Source: CAVXSP01 sp963724645
GTDB lineage: Bacteria > Acidobacteriota > Vicinamibacteria > Vicinamibacterales > SCN-69-37
Length of the DNA stretch: 64,000 nt
Direction: 5' to 3'
Assembly (NCBI GenBank): GCA_963724645.1
Contig: CAVRVJ010000001.1
Location: 877,426 to 941,425, forward strand
The notes beneath the pieces were generated by a model that did no database searches, was not told the DNA's origin, and saw only the letters and a program-made list of their open reading frames with translations. Below are positions 38,078 to 47,197 of the stretch, in pieces; position 1 is the first letter of the stretch; each line of letters starts with the position of its first letter. The position numbers and the translations under genes are program-made.

Positions 38078-38767
38078 GTGGGCACAAGAGTCCTCGTGGT
38101 CGAGGATGAAACGAAGATCGCCCGAGCGATTCGCGAGGGCCTGAGCGCGGAGCACTATGACGTCGCCGTCGCAGCCACGGGAGAAGGACGAATTTTACCG
38201 TGCCACGACGAGCCGTTCGATGTGGTGATTCTCGACGTGATGCTGCCGCAGAGGAATGGCCTGGAGATCTTGACGAGTCTTCGACAACGCGGGATTCGAA
38301 CGCCCGTCCTAGCCCTCACCGCACGAGACACTGTCGAGGATCGGGTCCTCGGGCGAGACGCCGGGGCAGACGACTATCTCATCAAACCGTTTGCGTTTCC
38401 TGAGTTGCTCGCTCGCGTGCGGGCCTTGCTTCGGCGCGGTCAGGGATGGAGGCCATTCGATTTTCGGTGGCCGATCTCGAGTTAGATATCGCCACGCGGA
38501 CCGTCCGTCGCGGCGGTATCCCGCTCGAGCTGACGTCCCGCGAATTTGAACTGATCGAGTATTTGCTTCGCCACGTCGGGCAGCTCGTGTCCCGCGAAAT
38601 GCTCGCGAGGGACGTCTGGAAGGAACCCGGCCGCGCCGCCTCACTCGATAATGTCATCGACGTCCACATTGCTCGTGTCCGGAAGAAGGTCGACGCCGAC
38701 TCGCGCGTGAAGTTGATTTCAGACCGTGCGCGGCGTGGGATTCATCCTGCGCGAGGGCGATCAGTGA
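38078..38767 (+). CDS. OmpR-family response regulator, two frameshifts
   Basis: The receiver domain starts at GTG 38078 (VGTRVLVVEDETKIARAIRE); ATG 38048 is an alternative. The phospho-acceptor Asp is in FDVVILDVMLPQRNGLEIL, and KPFAFPELLARV closes the receiver. A frame change near 38440 leads to the winged-helix domain (IPLELTSREFELIEYLLRHV, ASLDNVIDVHIARVRKKVD). A second change near 38715 restores the ending TVRGVGFILREGDQ. The kinase gene follows and the efflux operon comes next, so it probably controls efflux. As read, the protein would be truncated. Confidence 0.78.
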
Positions 38768-38777
38768 CAGGGGCGGG

Positions 38778-40152
38778 TTGGGGCGACTCAGAATCCGCGC
38801 TCGCCTTACGCTGTCGTATACCGCCGCGTTCGCCGTTCTGCTCGCCGTGTACGCAGGCGGCGTGTTTCTTTTCTTTCGTGATGGGCTTCATATGAACTGA
38901 CCGGCAACTCTATGAGGAGATCGAACTCGCCGAAGACATGTTGAAATGGGCGCCGGACGCCCGCCATGTGACGTGGCCCGCGGTCGGGCACGATGACGGT
39001 GACAGGCGAGTCGATCCGTGGTTGGAGGTCTGGAGTCCCGACGGCTGATTGTTGTACCGCAGTGCACTCGCTGCCCGTCAGCCGATCGAGCCCGTCCGTC
39101 CAGCGCAAGACCTGGCACATGCGACGACCGCACGTGGCCTGGGACAAGTGTTCCGTGTGCAGGAGCGACACGCCATGGTTGAAGGGCGCCCGGTGTTGAT
39201 GCGGGCGGCCCGTTCCGAGAGCGAGGCGCACGCCGAACTCGCGCGGATCGCGTGGATTCTGGGTCTTGGCCTTCCCCTCGGCGCGGTCGTTGCGGCGGCG
39301 GCCGGATATAGCCTCGCGCGACGGGCACTCGCACCGGTCGATCGCCTCGCGGCACGGGCCAGCGCGATCACCGCTGATCGACTGGGTGAGCGGCTGCCCG
39401 TCGAGACACCGGATGACGAACTCGGCCGGCTCACGCAGGCCTTCAACGTCACACTGGCTCGACTTGAACAGTCCTTCAGTCAAATGCGCCGATTTACATC
39501 GGACGCATCCCACGAGTTACGGATGCCGCTCACGGCGGTCCGTAGCGTCGGCGAAGTTGGACTGCAAGAACCCCGTTCGCCGGAGGGTTATCGCGAAATC
39601 ATCGGCAGCATGTTGGAGGAAGTCGATCGGCTCAATCAGCTCGTCGAGTCGTTGCTGACCCTCTCGCGAGCGGACGCCGGGCATATGAGATTGGCGCAGC
39701 AGCGCGTCGACTTCGCTTCGCTGATCGATGACACTGTTGGGCAGCTTCAAGTCTTGGCGGAGGAGAAAGGTCAACGGGTCACGACCGAACTCGACCGTCC
39801 GCTGCCGCTGTCGGCCGACCCCGTGCTCTTACGGCGCGCGGTGGTGAATCTGCTGGACAACGCCATCAAATTCTCACCGCCTGGCAGCACGATTCGAGTG
39901 AGGGCATCCGCCTCCGCTCGACAAGCCGAGCTCAGCATTCAGGACCAAGGACCCGGGATTTCGACAGCGGATCAGGCGCACGTTTTCGATCGCTTCTTCC
40001 GCGTCGACCGCGCGCGCTCGCGCGAGACTGATGGCGTCGGACTCGGCCTCGCGATCGCGCGATGGGTCGTCGACGCCCATTGTGGACAGATCGCGGTGGA
40101 ATCCAAGGAAGGGAACGGCAGCACGTTCCGGATCACGCTGCCGCTGTCATAA
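38778..40152 (+). CDS. sensor histidine kinase, frameshift and in-frame stop
   Basis: The N-terminus RLRIRARLTLSYTAAFAVLL is a first membrane helix. The frame then hits a stop at about 38899 and continues in another frame with RQLYEEIELAEDML. A TGA at 39047-39049 interrupts SPDG-LLYRSA. From there the protein is intact: second membrane helix (IAWILGLGLPLGAVVAAAAG), HAMP, H-box SDASHELRMPLTAVRS, N-box LDNAIKFSPPGS and G-box GVGLGLAIARWVVDAHCG. One indel plus one nonsense codon make it hard to blame sequencing alone. Confidence 0.75.
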
Positions 40153-40170
40153 GAACGAGGTGTCGCGTTC

Positions 40171-41583
40171 ATGCATGTATGTCGTCTGATGTCTTCCTGG
40201 TCGCGCAAGCTCTGGTTCGCGGTTTCGCTCGTCGCGGGATTGCTCGCTCCGGCTGCCGCGCGTGCGCAAGCCTCAAGTCCGGCGCCGGTGACGCTGAACG
40301 ATGCGGTGCAACTCGCGCTCAAGAACTATCCCGCGATAGCCGAGAGTCGCGCCCGGGCTGCGGCCGCGGATGCCGGCGTGGCGGTTGCGAAAACAGCCAA
40401 CCTCCCACGGTTGGATGCGATCTGGCAGGAGAACCGGGCGACCGCGAACAACATCTTCGGGCTGATGCTGCCGCAGGCGGTCATCCCTCCTATTTCCGGG
40501 CCCGTGCTCGCCTCCCACTCCTATGACGGTGTCTGGAGCAGCGCGGCTGGCCTGCTGATGTCCTGGGATGCCGTCGATTTCGGCCTGCGGAAGGCGGGTG
40601 AGGAGGTGGCGCGCGCGCAGAGCGATTTCGCTCAGGCACGACGGAGCCTCACGGAACTCGAAGTCGCCGCCGCCGCGGCCGACGCCTATCTGTCGGTGCT
40701 GGCAGCGGATGAAGCGGTTCGCGCCGCGCAGGCCAACGTGGATCGTCTCCAAGTCTTCGGGAATTCCGTCCGCACGCTCGTGGTCAACCAGTTGCGCCCG
40801 GGCGCGGATCAGTCGCGAGCCGACGCCGAGCTGGCGATTGCCAGAAATCAGCTCAGTCAAGCCGTTCAAGTCGCCGACATCGCTCGGGCAATGCTGGGCG
40901 AGGCGATTGGCGCAGCTGGGACGACACCGCAACTGTCGCCGGGCGGATTGACGACGGCGCCAGACCTGACGGCTCCTGTTGCTTCCGACGTCAAAATGCA
41001 TCCTGCCGCTCGGCTGGATTTTGCAGCGATCGAAGCGGAACGCGCACGCGAACGCGTGCTCGATCGCTCGCTCCAGCCCAGGATCACACTGCAATCGTCG
41101 CTCTTTGGCCGCGGCAGCGGCGCCGACGCTCCTGGCGTCCCGTCGCTCGGCAGTGGCCTGTTGCCGCAGGTACCCAATTGGGCCATCGGCGCCTCGATCA
41201 CCTTCCCATTGATGGAGAGTTTCAACGTCAAGCCGCGCCAGCGTGTCGAGGCGGCGAACGAGGCCGCGGAGTCGGCGCGATATCAGCAGACACTCCAGCG
41301 CCTGACCACGCAGGAGGCTCGTGCGCGCGCGCTGATGAAAGCGGCCACCGAGATCGCGCGCAACACGCCGGTGGAGCGGCAAGCCGCGACCGACGCGGAA
41401 AGCCGCGCGCGCGCGCGCTATGAGAGCGGCCTGGCGACCATCATCGAAGTGGCCGAGTCGCAGCGACTACTCGCGCAAGCGGAAGTCGATGACGCACTTG
41501 CGCGGCTGGGGTTGTGGCGGGCGCTGTTGGCCGAGGCCCAGGTCCGCGGCGATCTGACGTCGTTTCTGAACCAGGTCAAGTAA
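40171..41583 (+). CDS. TolC-family outer-membrane efflux protein
   Basis: The 470-residue protein has a signal peptide (LWFAVSLVAGLLAPAAARAQ). Two OEP repeats follow, beginning with VTLNDAVQLALKNYPAIAES, the standard TolC opening. Long coiled helices (ANVDRLQVFGNSVRTLV; ATDAESRARARYESGLATII) form the periplasmic tunnel. It is the first gene of a TolC-RND-adaptor operon, 18 bp after the kinase gene. Confidence 0.92.
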   Translation: MHVCRLMSSWSRKLWFAVSLVAGLLAPAAARAQASSPAPVTLNDAVQLALKNYPAIAESRARAAAADAGVAVAKTANLPRLDAIWQENRATANNIFGLMLPQAVIPPISGPVLASHSYDGVWSSAAGLLMSWDAVDFGLRKAGEEVARAQSDFAQARRSLTELEVAAAAADAYLSVLAADEAVRAAQANVDRLQVFGNSVRTLVVNQLRPGADQSRADAELAIARNQLSQAVQVADIARAMLGEAIGAAGTTPQLSPGGLTTAPDLTAPVASDVKMHPAARLDFAAIEAERARERVLDRSLQPRITLQSSLFGRGSGADAPGVPSLGSGLLPQVPNWAIGASITFPLMESFNVKPRQRVEAANEAAESARYQQTLQRLTTQEARARALMKAATEIARNTPVERQAATDAESRARARYESGLATIIEVAESQRLLAQAEVDDALARLGLWRALLAEAQVRGDLTSFLNQVK

Positions 41584-41608
41584 CCGTCATTCGAGGGACT
41601 CATCGCTC

Positions 41609-44600
41609 ATGTGGTTCATTCATTGGTCGCTGCGCCGCGGACTGACGGTCATCGTCGCGGTTGTCGGATTGGCGCTGATGGGCTACTTCGCGTTTCTGCG
41701 GATGCCCGTCGACATTTTCCCGAATCTCAATCTGCCGGTGATCATCGTCGCGCAACCGTACGGCGGGATGGACCCGGCGCAGATGGAAGGGTTCCTCGTC
41801 TATTACTACGAGTACCACTTCCTGTACATTACGGGCATCGATCACGTCGAGTCGAAGTCGATCCAGAACGTCGGCCTCGTGAAGCTCTACTTCCAGCCGG
41901 GCACGGACATGAGCCAGGCGCTGGCACAAACCGTGTCCTACGTCGATCGCGCGCGGGCGTTCATGCCGCCTGGTACCGTTGCGCCGTTCGTCGTGCGCTT
42001 TGACGCGGGCACGGTACCGGTAGGCCAGCTCATTTTTTCGAGTGACACACGAAGCGTCGGCGAGATCCAGGACCTCGCGCTCAATCGGGTACGGCCGACG
42101 TTCGCGACGCTCCCAGGCGTTTCAGCGCCTCCGCCATTCGGCGCCAGCCAACGGACGGTCGTCATCCGTGTCGATCCCGATCGCCTTCGGGCGATGCGGA
42201 TGTCTCCAGACGAGGTCATGCGTGCGGTCGCCTCCGGCAACGCGATCCTGCCCGGCGGGAATGTCCGCGTCGGCGATCTGAATCGGATCGCCGTCTTGAA
42301 TTCGCCGGTGCCGCGCGTTCAGGACCTCGAGAATCTGCCCGTGCGTGTGGGCAGCGGCCCGACCGTGTACCTGCACGATATCGCAACCATCAACGACAGC
42401 AGCGACATCTTGACGGGATACGCCCTCGTCAACGGCCGGCGGACGGTCTACATCCCGGTCACCAAACGGGCTGATGCTTCGACGCTCGATGTGGTGCGCC
42501 GCGTCAAGAGTGCGTTGCCCCAGATGCAGGCGCTGGTTCCGGACGACATAAAAGTGGAGTTCCAGTTTGACCAATCCACATACGTCACGAACGCGCTGAG
42601 GGGCCTCGCCACTGAGGGCGCTCTAGGAGCGCTCCTGACGGGCCTCATGGTCTGGTTGTTCCTTGGCAATCTGCGCAGCGCGGTGATCGTCGTCATCACG
42701 ATCCCATTCGCGCTCCTTGGTGCGGTCGTCGGCCTGTGGCTCACCGGCGAGACGATCAACATCATGACGCTTGGCGGCCTGGCGCTCGCGATCGGCATCC
42801 TGGTCGACGAGGCGACGGTCATCATCGAGAACATTCACACCCATCTCTCAGTAGGCGAGCCAATCGGACGAGCCGTGCTGAACGCGGGTCGAGAAACGTT
42901 CGCACCGCGACTGCTCGCGATGCTCTCGATTCTGGCCGTCTTCCTTCCCGCGTTTTTCATGGTCGGTGTGGCACGGTCGTTGTTCATCCCGCTGTCGCTG
43001 GCCGTCGGCTTCGCGATGCTCGCGTCGTTTCTCCTGTCGAACACCTTGGTGCCCGTGCTCGCGACTCGGATCCTGCGTCGGTCCGGCGGACACGAACGAC
43101 ATCGGCTCCTCGATCGGCTGCACGGCGCCCATGAGCGCTTTGTGCGAATGCTCTTACCCTTGCGGTGGGCCGTCCTTGTCGCATACCTCGGGGTCACGGT
43201 CGGCGGCGTCTGGGCCCTGACGCCGCACCTCGGCACGGATCTATTTCCCCCCGTCGACACTGGCCAATTCGTCCTGCGCCTGCGCGCGCCCACCGGTACG
43301 CGCGTCGAACGGACAGAGGACATCGCGCTGAAGGCCCTCGGCGTGATCCGTGCGGAAACCGGAGAGCGGAATGTCGACATCTCGCTCGTGTTTGTGGGCA
43401 CACCGCCCGCGACCTACCCGATCAACAGCATCTATCTCTGGTCGAGCGGACCGCACGAGGCGCTCATTACCGTTGCGCTGAAACCGAAGTCTGGCGTGCG
43501 TCTGAATGTGCTCAAGGAGCGCCTTCGGCAGCGACTGCCCGAGGCGCTGCCGGATACGAGTGTGTCGTTCGAAGCGGGCGACGTGGTCAGTCAGATCATG
43601 AACTTCGGGGCACCGACGCCGATCGAAGTGGCGGTCAGCGGCGCAGATCTGACCGCCGATCGCGCGTTCGCTGGAAAAGTGTTGACGGAGCTGCGCACAA
43701 TCGCGGCGCTGCGCGATCTTCAGTTCAGTCAACCGCTGGACTATCCGACGGTCGATATTCGCATCGATCGCGAACGAGCCGGTCAGTTGGACGTGAGCGC
43801 CGAACAAATCGGACGCTCGCTCGCCGCCGCGACATCGTCGAGCCGGTACGTCGTGCCAACCTACTGGCGCGATCCCGGCACCGGGATTGCGTATCAGGTT
43901 CAGGTCGAGATTCCGCAGGCGCGGATTGCCTCCAGCGAGGACGTCGGGGCGGTTCCGGTCATGCCGGCGGGCGCCACGCGTCCGTTACTCCAGGACGTGG
44001 CACAAGTCGGGTTCGGCACGATGCCTGGCGAATACGACCGGTACAACCAGCGGCGAATGGTGACGATCACGGCGAACATTGCGAGCATGGATCTCGGAGG
44101 CGCCGCCCGACTTGTGCGCGCGGCCATCGCTCGCGCCGGCGCGCCACCTCGCGGCGTGTTTGTGAACGTTCGAGGCCAGATCACGCCAATGGAAGACACG
44201 CTGGCCGGTCTGCAGACAGGTCTGTTCGTCGCGATCATCGCGATCTTCCTGCTCATGGTCGGCAGTTTTCTCTCGGTCCGGCTTGGCGTCGTCGTGCTCT
44301 CCACGGTTCCAGCGGTTCTTCTTGGAGTCGCCGTAGCACTTCTCGTGACCGGAACGACGCTCAACGTGCAGTCCTACATGGGGGCGATCATGGCGACGGG
44401 CGTGTCGGTGGCGAACGCGATTCTGCTCGTGACATTTGCGGAGCACGGGCGGCGCGATGGACGCGATGCCGACGCGGCGGGAATGGCGGGCGCACAGGTT
44501 CGGATGCGGCCGATTCTGATGACCTCCTTCGCGATGATCGCCGGGATGTTGCCGATGGCCCTCGCGCTTGGAGAGGGTGGCGATCAAACAGCGCCGCTCG

Positions 44601-44746
44601 CACGAGCCGTGATCGGCGGGCTTGTCGCGTCGACGATCGCAGTGCTCGTCATTCTGCCGCTGGTCTTTGGCGCCGCTCAACGGACGGCGCGCAGAGACTC
44701 TGGCTCGCAGCACCCTGACGATGAGGCGGCGACGGCACGAGCGTGA
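41609..44746 (+). CDS. RND-family efflux pump inner-membrane transporter
   Basis: The 1045-residue protein is of normal RND length and intact. It has twelve membrane helices with two large periplasmic loops. Signature pieces include the N-terminal VDIFPNLNLPVIIVAQPYGG, the fourth-helix proton-relay segment AIGILVDEATVIIENIHTHL (Asp kept, the neighbouring acidic residue is Glu) and the second-half ATGVSVANAILLVTFAEHG. It is closer to HAE1/multidrug-like than to CusA-type metal pumps, because the metal-relay methionines are not obvious. Substrate unknown. Confidence 0.92.
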   Translation: MWFIHWSLRRGLTVIVAVVGLALMGYFAFLRMPVDIFPNLNLPVIIVAQPYGGMDPAQMEGFLVYYYEYHFLYITGIDHVESKSIQNVGLVKLYFQPGTDMSQALAQTVSYVDRARAFMPPGTVAPFVVRFDAGTVPVGQLIFSSDTRSVGEIQDLALNRVRPTFATLPGVSAPPPFGASQRTVVIRVDPDRLRAMRMSPDEVMRAVASGNAILPGGNVRVGDLNRIAVLNSPVPRVQDLENLPVRVGSGPTVYLHDIATINDSSDILTGYALVNGRRTVYIPVTKRADASTLDVVRRVKSALPQMQALVPDDIKVEFQFDQSTYVTNALRGLATEGALGALLTGLMVWLFLGNLRSAVIVVITIPFALLGAVVGLWLTGETINIMTLGGLALAIGILVDEATVIIENIHTHLSVGEPIGRAVLNAGRETFAPRLLAMLSILAVFLPAFFMVGVARSLFIPLSLAVGFAMLASFLLSNTLVPVLATRILRRSGGHERHRLLDRLHGAHERFVRMLLPLRWAVLVAYLGVTVGGVWALTPHLGTDLFPPVDTGQFVLRLRAPTGTRVERTEDIALKALGVIRAETGERNVDISLVFVGTPPATYPINSIYLWSSGPHEALITVALKPKSGVRLNVLKERLRQRLPEALPDTSVSFEAGDVVSQIMNFGAPTPIEVAVSGADLTADRAFAGKVLTELRTIAALRDLQFSQPLDYPTVDIRIDRERAGQLDVSAEQIGRSLAAATSSSRYVVPTYWRDPGTGIAYQVQVEIPQARIASSEDVGAVPVMPAGATRPLLQDVAQVGFGTMPGEYDRYNQRRMVTITANIASMDLGGAARLVRAAIARAGAPPRGVFVNVRGQITPMEDTLAGLQTGLFVAIIAIFLLMVGSFLSVRLGVVVLSTVPAVLLGVAVALLVTGTTLNVQSYMGAIMATGVSVANAILLVTFAEHGRRDGRDADAAGMAGAQVRMRPILMTSFAMIAGMLPMALALGEGGDQTAPLARAVIGGLVASTIAVLVILPLVFGAAQRTARRDSGSQHPDDEAATARA

Positions 44747-44777
44747 GTTGATGAACCTTGAGAGGAGCGTTCTCCCG

Positions 44778-45941
44778 ATGCGAACGATGAATGCGGTCTC
44801 CCTTGGAGTGGTGATGAGCGCGGTCGTCGCGATCGGCGTCCCGCTGTCGCCAACTCTGCGCGCCCAGGGCGGCTCGGGGTCACCTGCCGTGACTGGCAGC
44901 AAACCAGTCGTCACGGTCGCACGAGTGGTGTCCCAGTCGCTCGATCGGCCTGTGGTGCTGCCAGGCGACCTCATGGCCTTCCAGGATGTCGAGCTTCGCG
45001 CCCGCGTCCCTGGTTTCGTCGAGTCGATCGCCGTCGATCGCGGATCGACGGTAAAGAAGGGCGCATTGCTGGCACAAATTGTGGCGCCTGAACTCAAGGC
45101 GCAGCGCAGTGAAGCCGACGCCAAGGTACAGAGCGCGCAGTCGCAGCGAGTCGAGGCCGAAGCCAAGCTTGCCTCAGATGAAACGACGTTCCAGCGGCTG
45201 AAGACGGCATCGGCGACGCCGGGCGTGGTCGCCGGGAACGATCTCGATATCGCCGCGAAGGCGGTCGACGCCGATCGCGCTCGGGTCGAGACAGGGAAAC
45301 AAAACGAGCAGGCCGCCGGCGATGCCGCGGGGGCGCTGCGCGAGATCGAATCGTACCTGCGCATCACCGCGCCCTTTGATGGCGTCATCACGGAGCGCAA
45401 CGTCCACGTCGGCAGCCTCGTGGGTCCTTCGTCCTCAGCATTGCTGCGTATTCAACAGATCTCGACGCTGCGGCTCGTCGTGAGCGTCCCTGAAGACGCA
45501 GTCGCAAGCGTGCAGACTGGACAGACAGCCAGCTTCACGGTAGCCGCCTACCCGGGCCGAACATTCACCGGTAAGGTCGCTCGAGTAGCGCATTCGATCG
45601 ACCTAAAGACTCGCACGATGCCTGTCGAATTGGACGTGGAAAACTCCGTGGGCGATCTGTCCCCCGGCATGTTTGCGCAGGTCGCGTGGTCGGTACATCG
45701 CGGAACACCTTCGCTCTTTGTCCCTGCCACGGCCGTGGCGACGACAACCGAGCGGACGTTCGTCGTCCGCGTCCGCAACGGCCAGGTCGAGTGGGTCGAC
45801 GTGAAGCGTGGCGCGCCGATGAAACAGCTCGTCGAAGTGTTCGGCGCGTTGGCCGAAGGTGATCAGGTCGCCGTTCGTGGGACAGACGAGCTGCGTCCGG
45901 GCACCGCCGTTCAGGCGAAGCTGGCCTCACCGAGCCAATGA
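44778..45941 (+). CDS. RND efflux periplasmic adaptor (membrane fusion protein)
   Basis: About 387 residues from ATG 44778, which has GAGGAG 9 bp upstream; ATG 44751 is an alternative. A signal peptide is followed by a barrel-sandwich (lipoyl-like) half, ELRARVPGFVESIAVDRGST. A coiled hairpin comes next (SEADAKVQSAQSQRVEAEAK onward), then the other half (ITAPFDGVITERNVHVGSLV) and beta-barrel domains. It connects the RND pump to TolC. The gene order TolC-RND-adaptor is slightly unusual but known. Confidence 0.92.
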   Translation: MRTMNAVSLGVVMSAVVAIGVPLSPTLRAQGGSGSPAVTGSKPVVTVARVVSQSLDRPVVLPGDLMAFQDVELRARVPGFVESIAVDRGSTVKKGALLAQIVAPELKAQRSEADAKVQSAQSQRVEAEAKLASDETTFQRLKTASATPGVVAGNDLDIAAKAVDADRARVETGKQNEQAAGDAAGALREIESYLRITAPFDGVITERNVHVGSLVGPSSSALLRIQQISTLRLVVSVPEDAVASVQTGQTASFTVAAYPGRTFTGKVARVAHSIDLKTRTMPVELDVENSVGDLSPGMFAQVAWSVHRGTPSLFVPATAVATTTERTFVVRVRNGQVEWVDVKRGAPMKQLVEVFGALAEGDQVAVRGTDELRPGTAVQAKLASPSQ

Positions 45942-46019
45942 ACTGGAAGACACGTCCGGGCAACGCCAGGTCGGGCGGCAACGGAAGCGTCGTGGTTCTG
46001 TGGTGAGCGTGGAGGGCCT

Positions 46020-46428
46020 ATGAAACTCATCGTGCTGTGGTCCATCGCCGCACTTGCCGCGGCGCCCGAGATCGTCAACTTTGACGCGGCCACGGTCGGT
46101 CAGCCGCCCGCTGGCTGGACCGCTACGCAAACCGGAAGTGGCGCGGCCAAATGGACCGTTCAGCAGGATGACACGGCGCCGAGCAAACCGAACGTATTGA
46201 AGCAGGCCGGCGTGGCGACCTATCCGCTGTGATTCAAGAACGACACGAACGTGAAGGACGGCTTCGTCGAAGTCAAGTTCAAGCCGATTGCAGGCAAGGA
46301 AGACGAGGCTGGCGGCGTGGTGTGGCGCCTCAAGGACGCGAACAATTACTACGCCGCCCGCGCCAACGCGCTCGAAGACAACGTGACGATTTATCACACC
46401 ATCAACGGGCGACGGACTGAGAAGAAGC
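46020..46428 (+). pseudogene. LamG/DUF1080-like secreted protein, in-frame stop and lost 3' end
   Basis: MKLIVLWSIAALAAAPEIVN is followed by GQPPAGWTATQTGSGAAKW and KDGFVEVKFKPIAGKEDEAG, then NNYYAARANALEDNVTIYH. This is the concanavalin-like fold of small secreted proteins related to DUF1080. A TGA at 46230-46232 interrupts the frame (YPL, stop, FKNDTN) while both sides stay in phase, so it is a nonsense change. Homology ends near 46428, where a chromate-resistance fragment begins. Confidence 0.65.
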
Positions 46429-46429
46429 G

Positions 46430-46546
46430 GACCAGCATCGCGTGGCGTGTCCGTGGCTCGTCAAGAGATTCGTCGATCACGACGCGGAATTCCTGTTCGT
46501 GCCCGCAAGCTACTGGGCGCGGCCGCTCGCGAGCGACAAGACATGA
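46430..46546 (+). pseudogene. fragment of chromate-resistance protein ChrB
   Basis: About 38 residues, DQHRVACPWLVKRFVDHD, then AEFLFVPASYW, match the CPWLxxRFxDxxAxFLFVP block that opens the ChrB C-terminal domain. There is no start and the frame ends at TGA 46544-46546, so it is only a piece. It has been joined directly to the preceding secreted-protein gene. Confidence 0.6.
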
Positions 46547-46680
46547 AAACAATCAGCATCGCAATCGTGTCGATCGTAATGCGCGCTTCGTCGCTGGTCG
46601 CGGGAACTCCGCAAAACGCCGGCGGTACCCTTGACACAGCGGCCATAGAGAACGCGCTCGGCCGATTCGACACGACGTGA
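46543..46680 (+). pseudogene. N-terminal stump of a secreted protein, perhaps DUF1259
   Basis: The ATG overlaps the previous stop (ATGA). The 45 residues comprise a signal peptide (KTISIAIVSIVMRASSLVAG) and LDTAAIENALGRFDTT. The latter weakly resembles the mature start of DUF1259 proteins. It stops early. The assignment is tentative. Confidence 0.3.
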
Positions 46681-46872
46681 CCGTGTGACGGGTTGGGCGG
46701 AAAAAATTCCCCAGGGCGGGCAGGAATGGTGGCCGACCGACAAAGCCGTCCGTCGCCACGTTTAGCGGAAAAGTCATCACCCGAGTCTGCCGTTCGGCCG
46801 CCGCTGTTGCAATCTCCTTGCAAAGCGCCCGAGATCGCCAATGGCAGAATGTGCGAAAACCCTCGATTCTAT
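46681..46872. other. gap with no supported gene
   Basis: No reading frame with recognisable content occurs between the stump and the tRNA remnant. The plus-strand open frame that runs into 46917 ends in LQDSNLRPPGS, the known false translation of a tRNA 3' half. Confidence 0.5.
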
Positions 46873-46919
46873 TGGCGCGCCCTGCAGGACTCGAACCTGC
46901 GACCTCCTGGTTCGTAGGC
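46873..46919 (-). tRNA. 3' half of tRNA-Arg(ACG), likely attachment-site remnant
   Basis: On the minus strand the anticodon loop CTACGAA (anticodon ACG) is followed by the anticodon-stem 3' strand CCAGG. The T-arm GCAGG-TTCGAGT-CCTGC has perfect pairing, and an acceptor strand ends in the discriminator base and an encoded CCA. Upstream of the loop the sequence no longer pairs with CCAGG, and no D-arm or 5' acceptor strand is present. Integrases commonly recombine within the anticodon loop, leaving exactly this piece. Confidence 0.75.
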
Positions 46920-47040
46920 TAATGCAGGTGCATTATCTCGTTGGTTCTTCGTGGGTTTAGCTCGGGCGGGATCACGGTGTTGTGGGGTGTTCGGGAGCAA
47001 ATTGTTCACAGATTGATCACAACTGGGACGCGGTCAGGCG

Positions 47041-47131
47041 GCGAACATTTTGCGCGCGCCGTTCGGCGGTTCGCATAACGCTCGTTCTCGGTCCCTGGTC
47101 AGCCTCGTCTCAGCCCCCTCCCCCATGACAG
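47041..47131 (+). repeat. dispersed repeat, copy 5
   Basis: The copy includes GCCGTTCGGCGGTTCGCATA, CGCTCGTTCTCGGTCCCTGG, TCAGCCTCGTCTCAGC and CCCCCATGACAG. It lies between the tRNA-Arg remnant and the hydroxyacid dehydrogenase gene. 47132-47197 has no gene. Confidence 0.8.
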
Positions 47132-47197
47132 CCGGGGTGGAGATCGAAACGACGAGCCCCAGCGACAGCGCGCGTGCACGAGTCACCTTATTGGGTT

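Noticed and set aside
43165..44718. A 517-residue open frame inside the RND pump gene.
   Set aside because: Wrong frame of an intact, strongly conserved transporter; composition is Arg/Ser-rich without any fold signal.
46693..46917. A 74-residue plus-strand frame ending LQDSNLRPPGS.
   Set aside because: This ending is the well-known false translation of a tRNA 3' half, which is what the DNA encodes on the other strand.
15208..47131. The dispersed repeat as an integron attC family (GTTA...TAAC inverted core).
   Set aside because: Copy 4 gives one ACCTAAC-like box, but the opposite GTTRRRY box is missing, the copies are not spaced like cassettes, and no integron integrase is visible.
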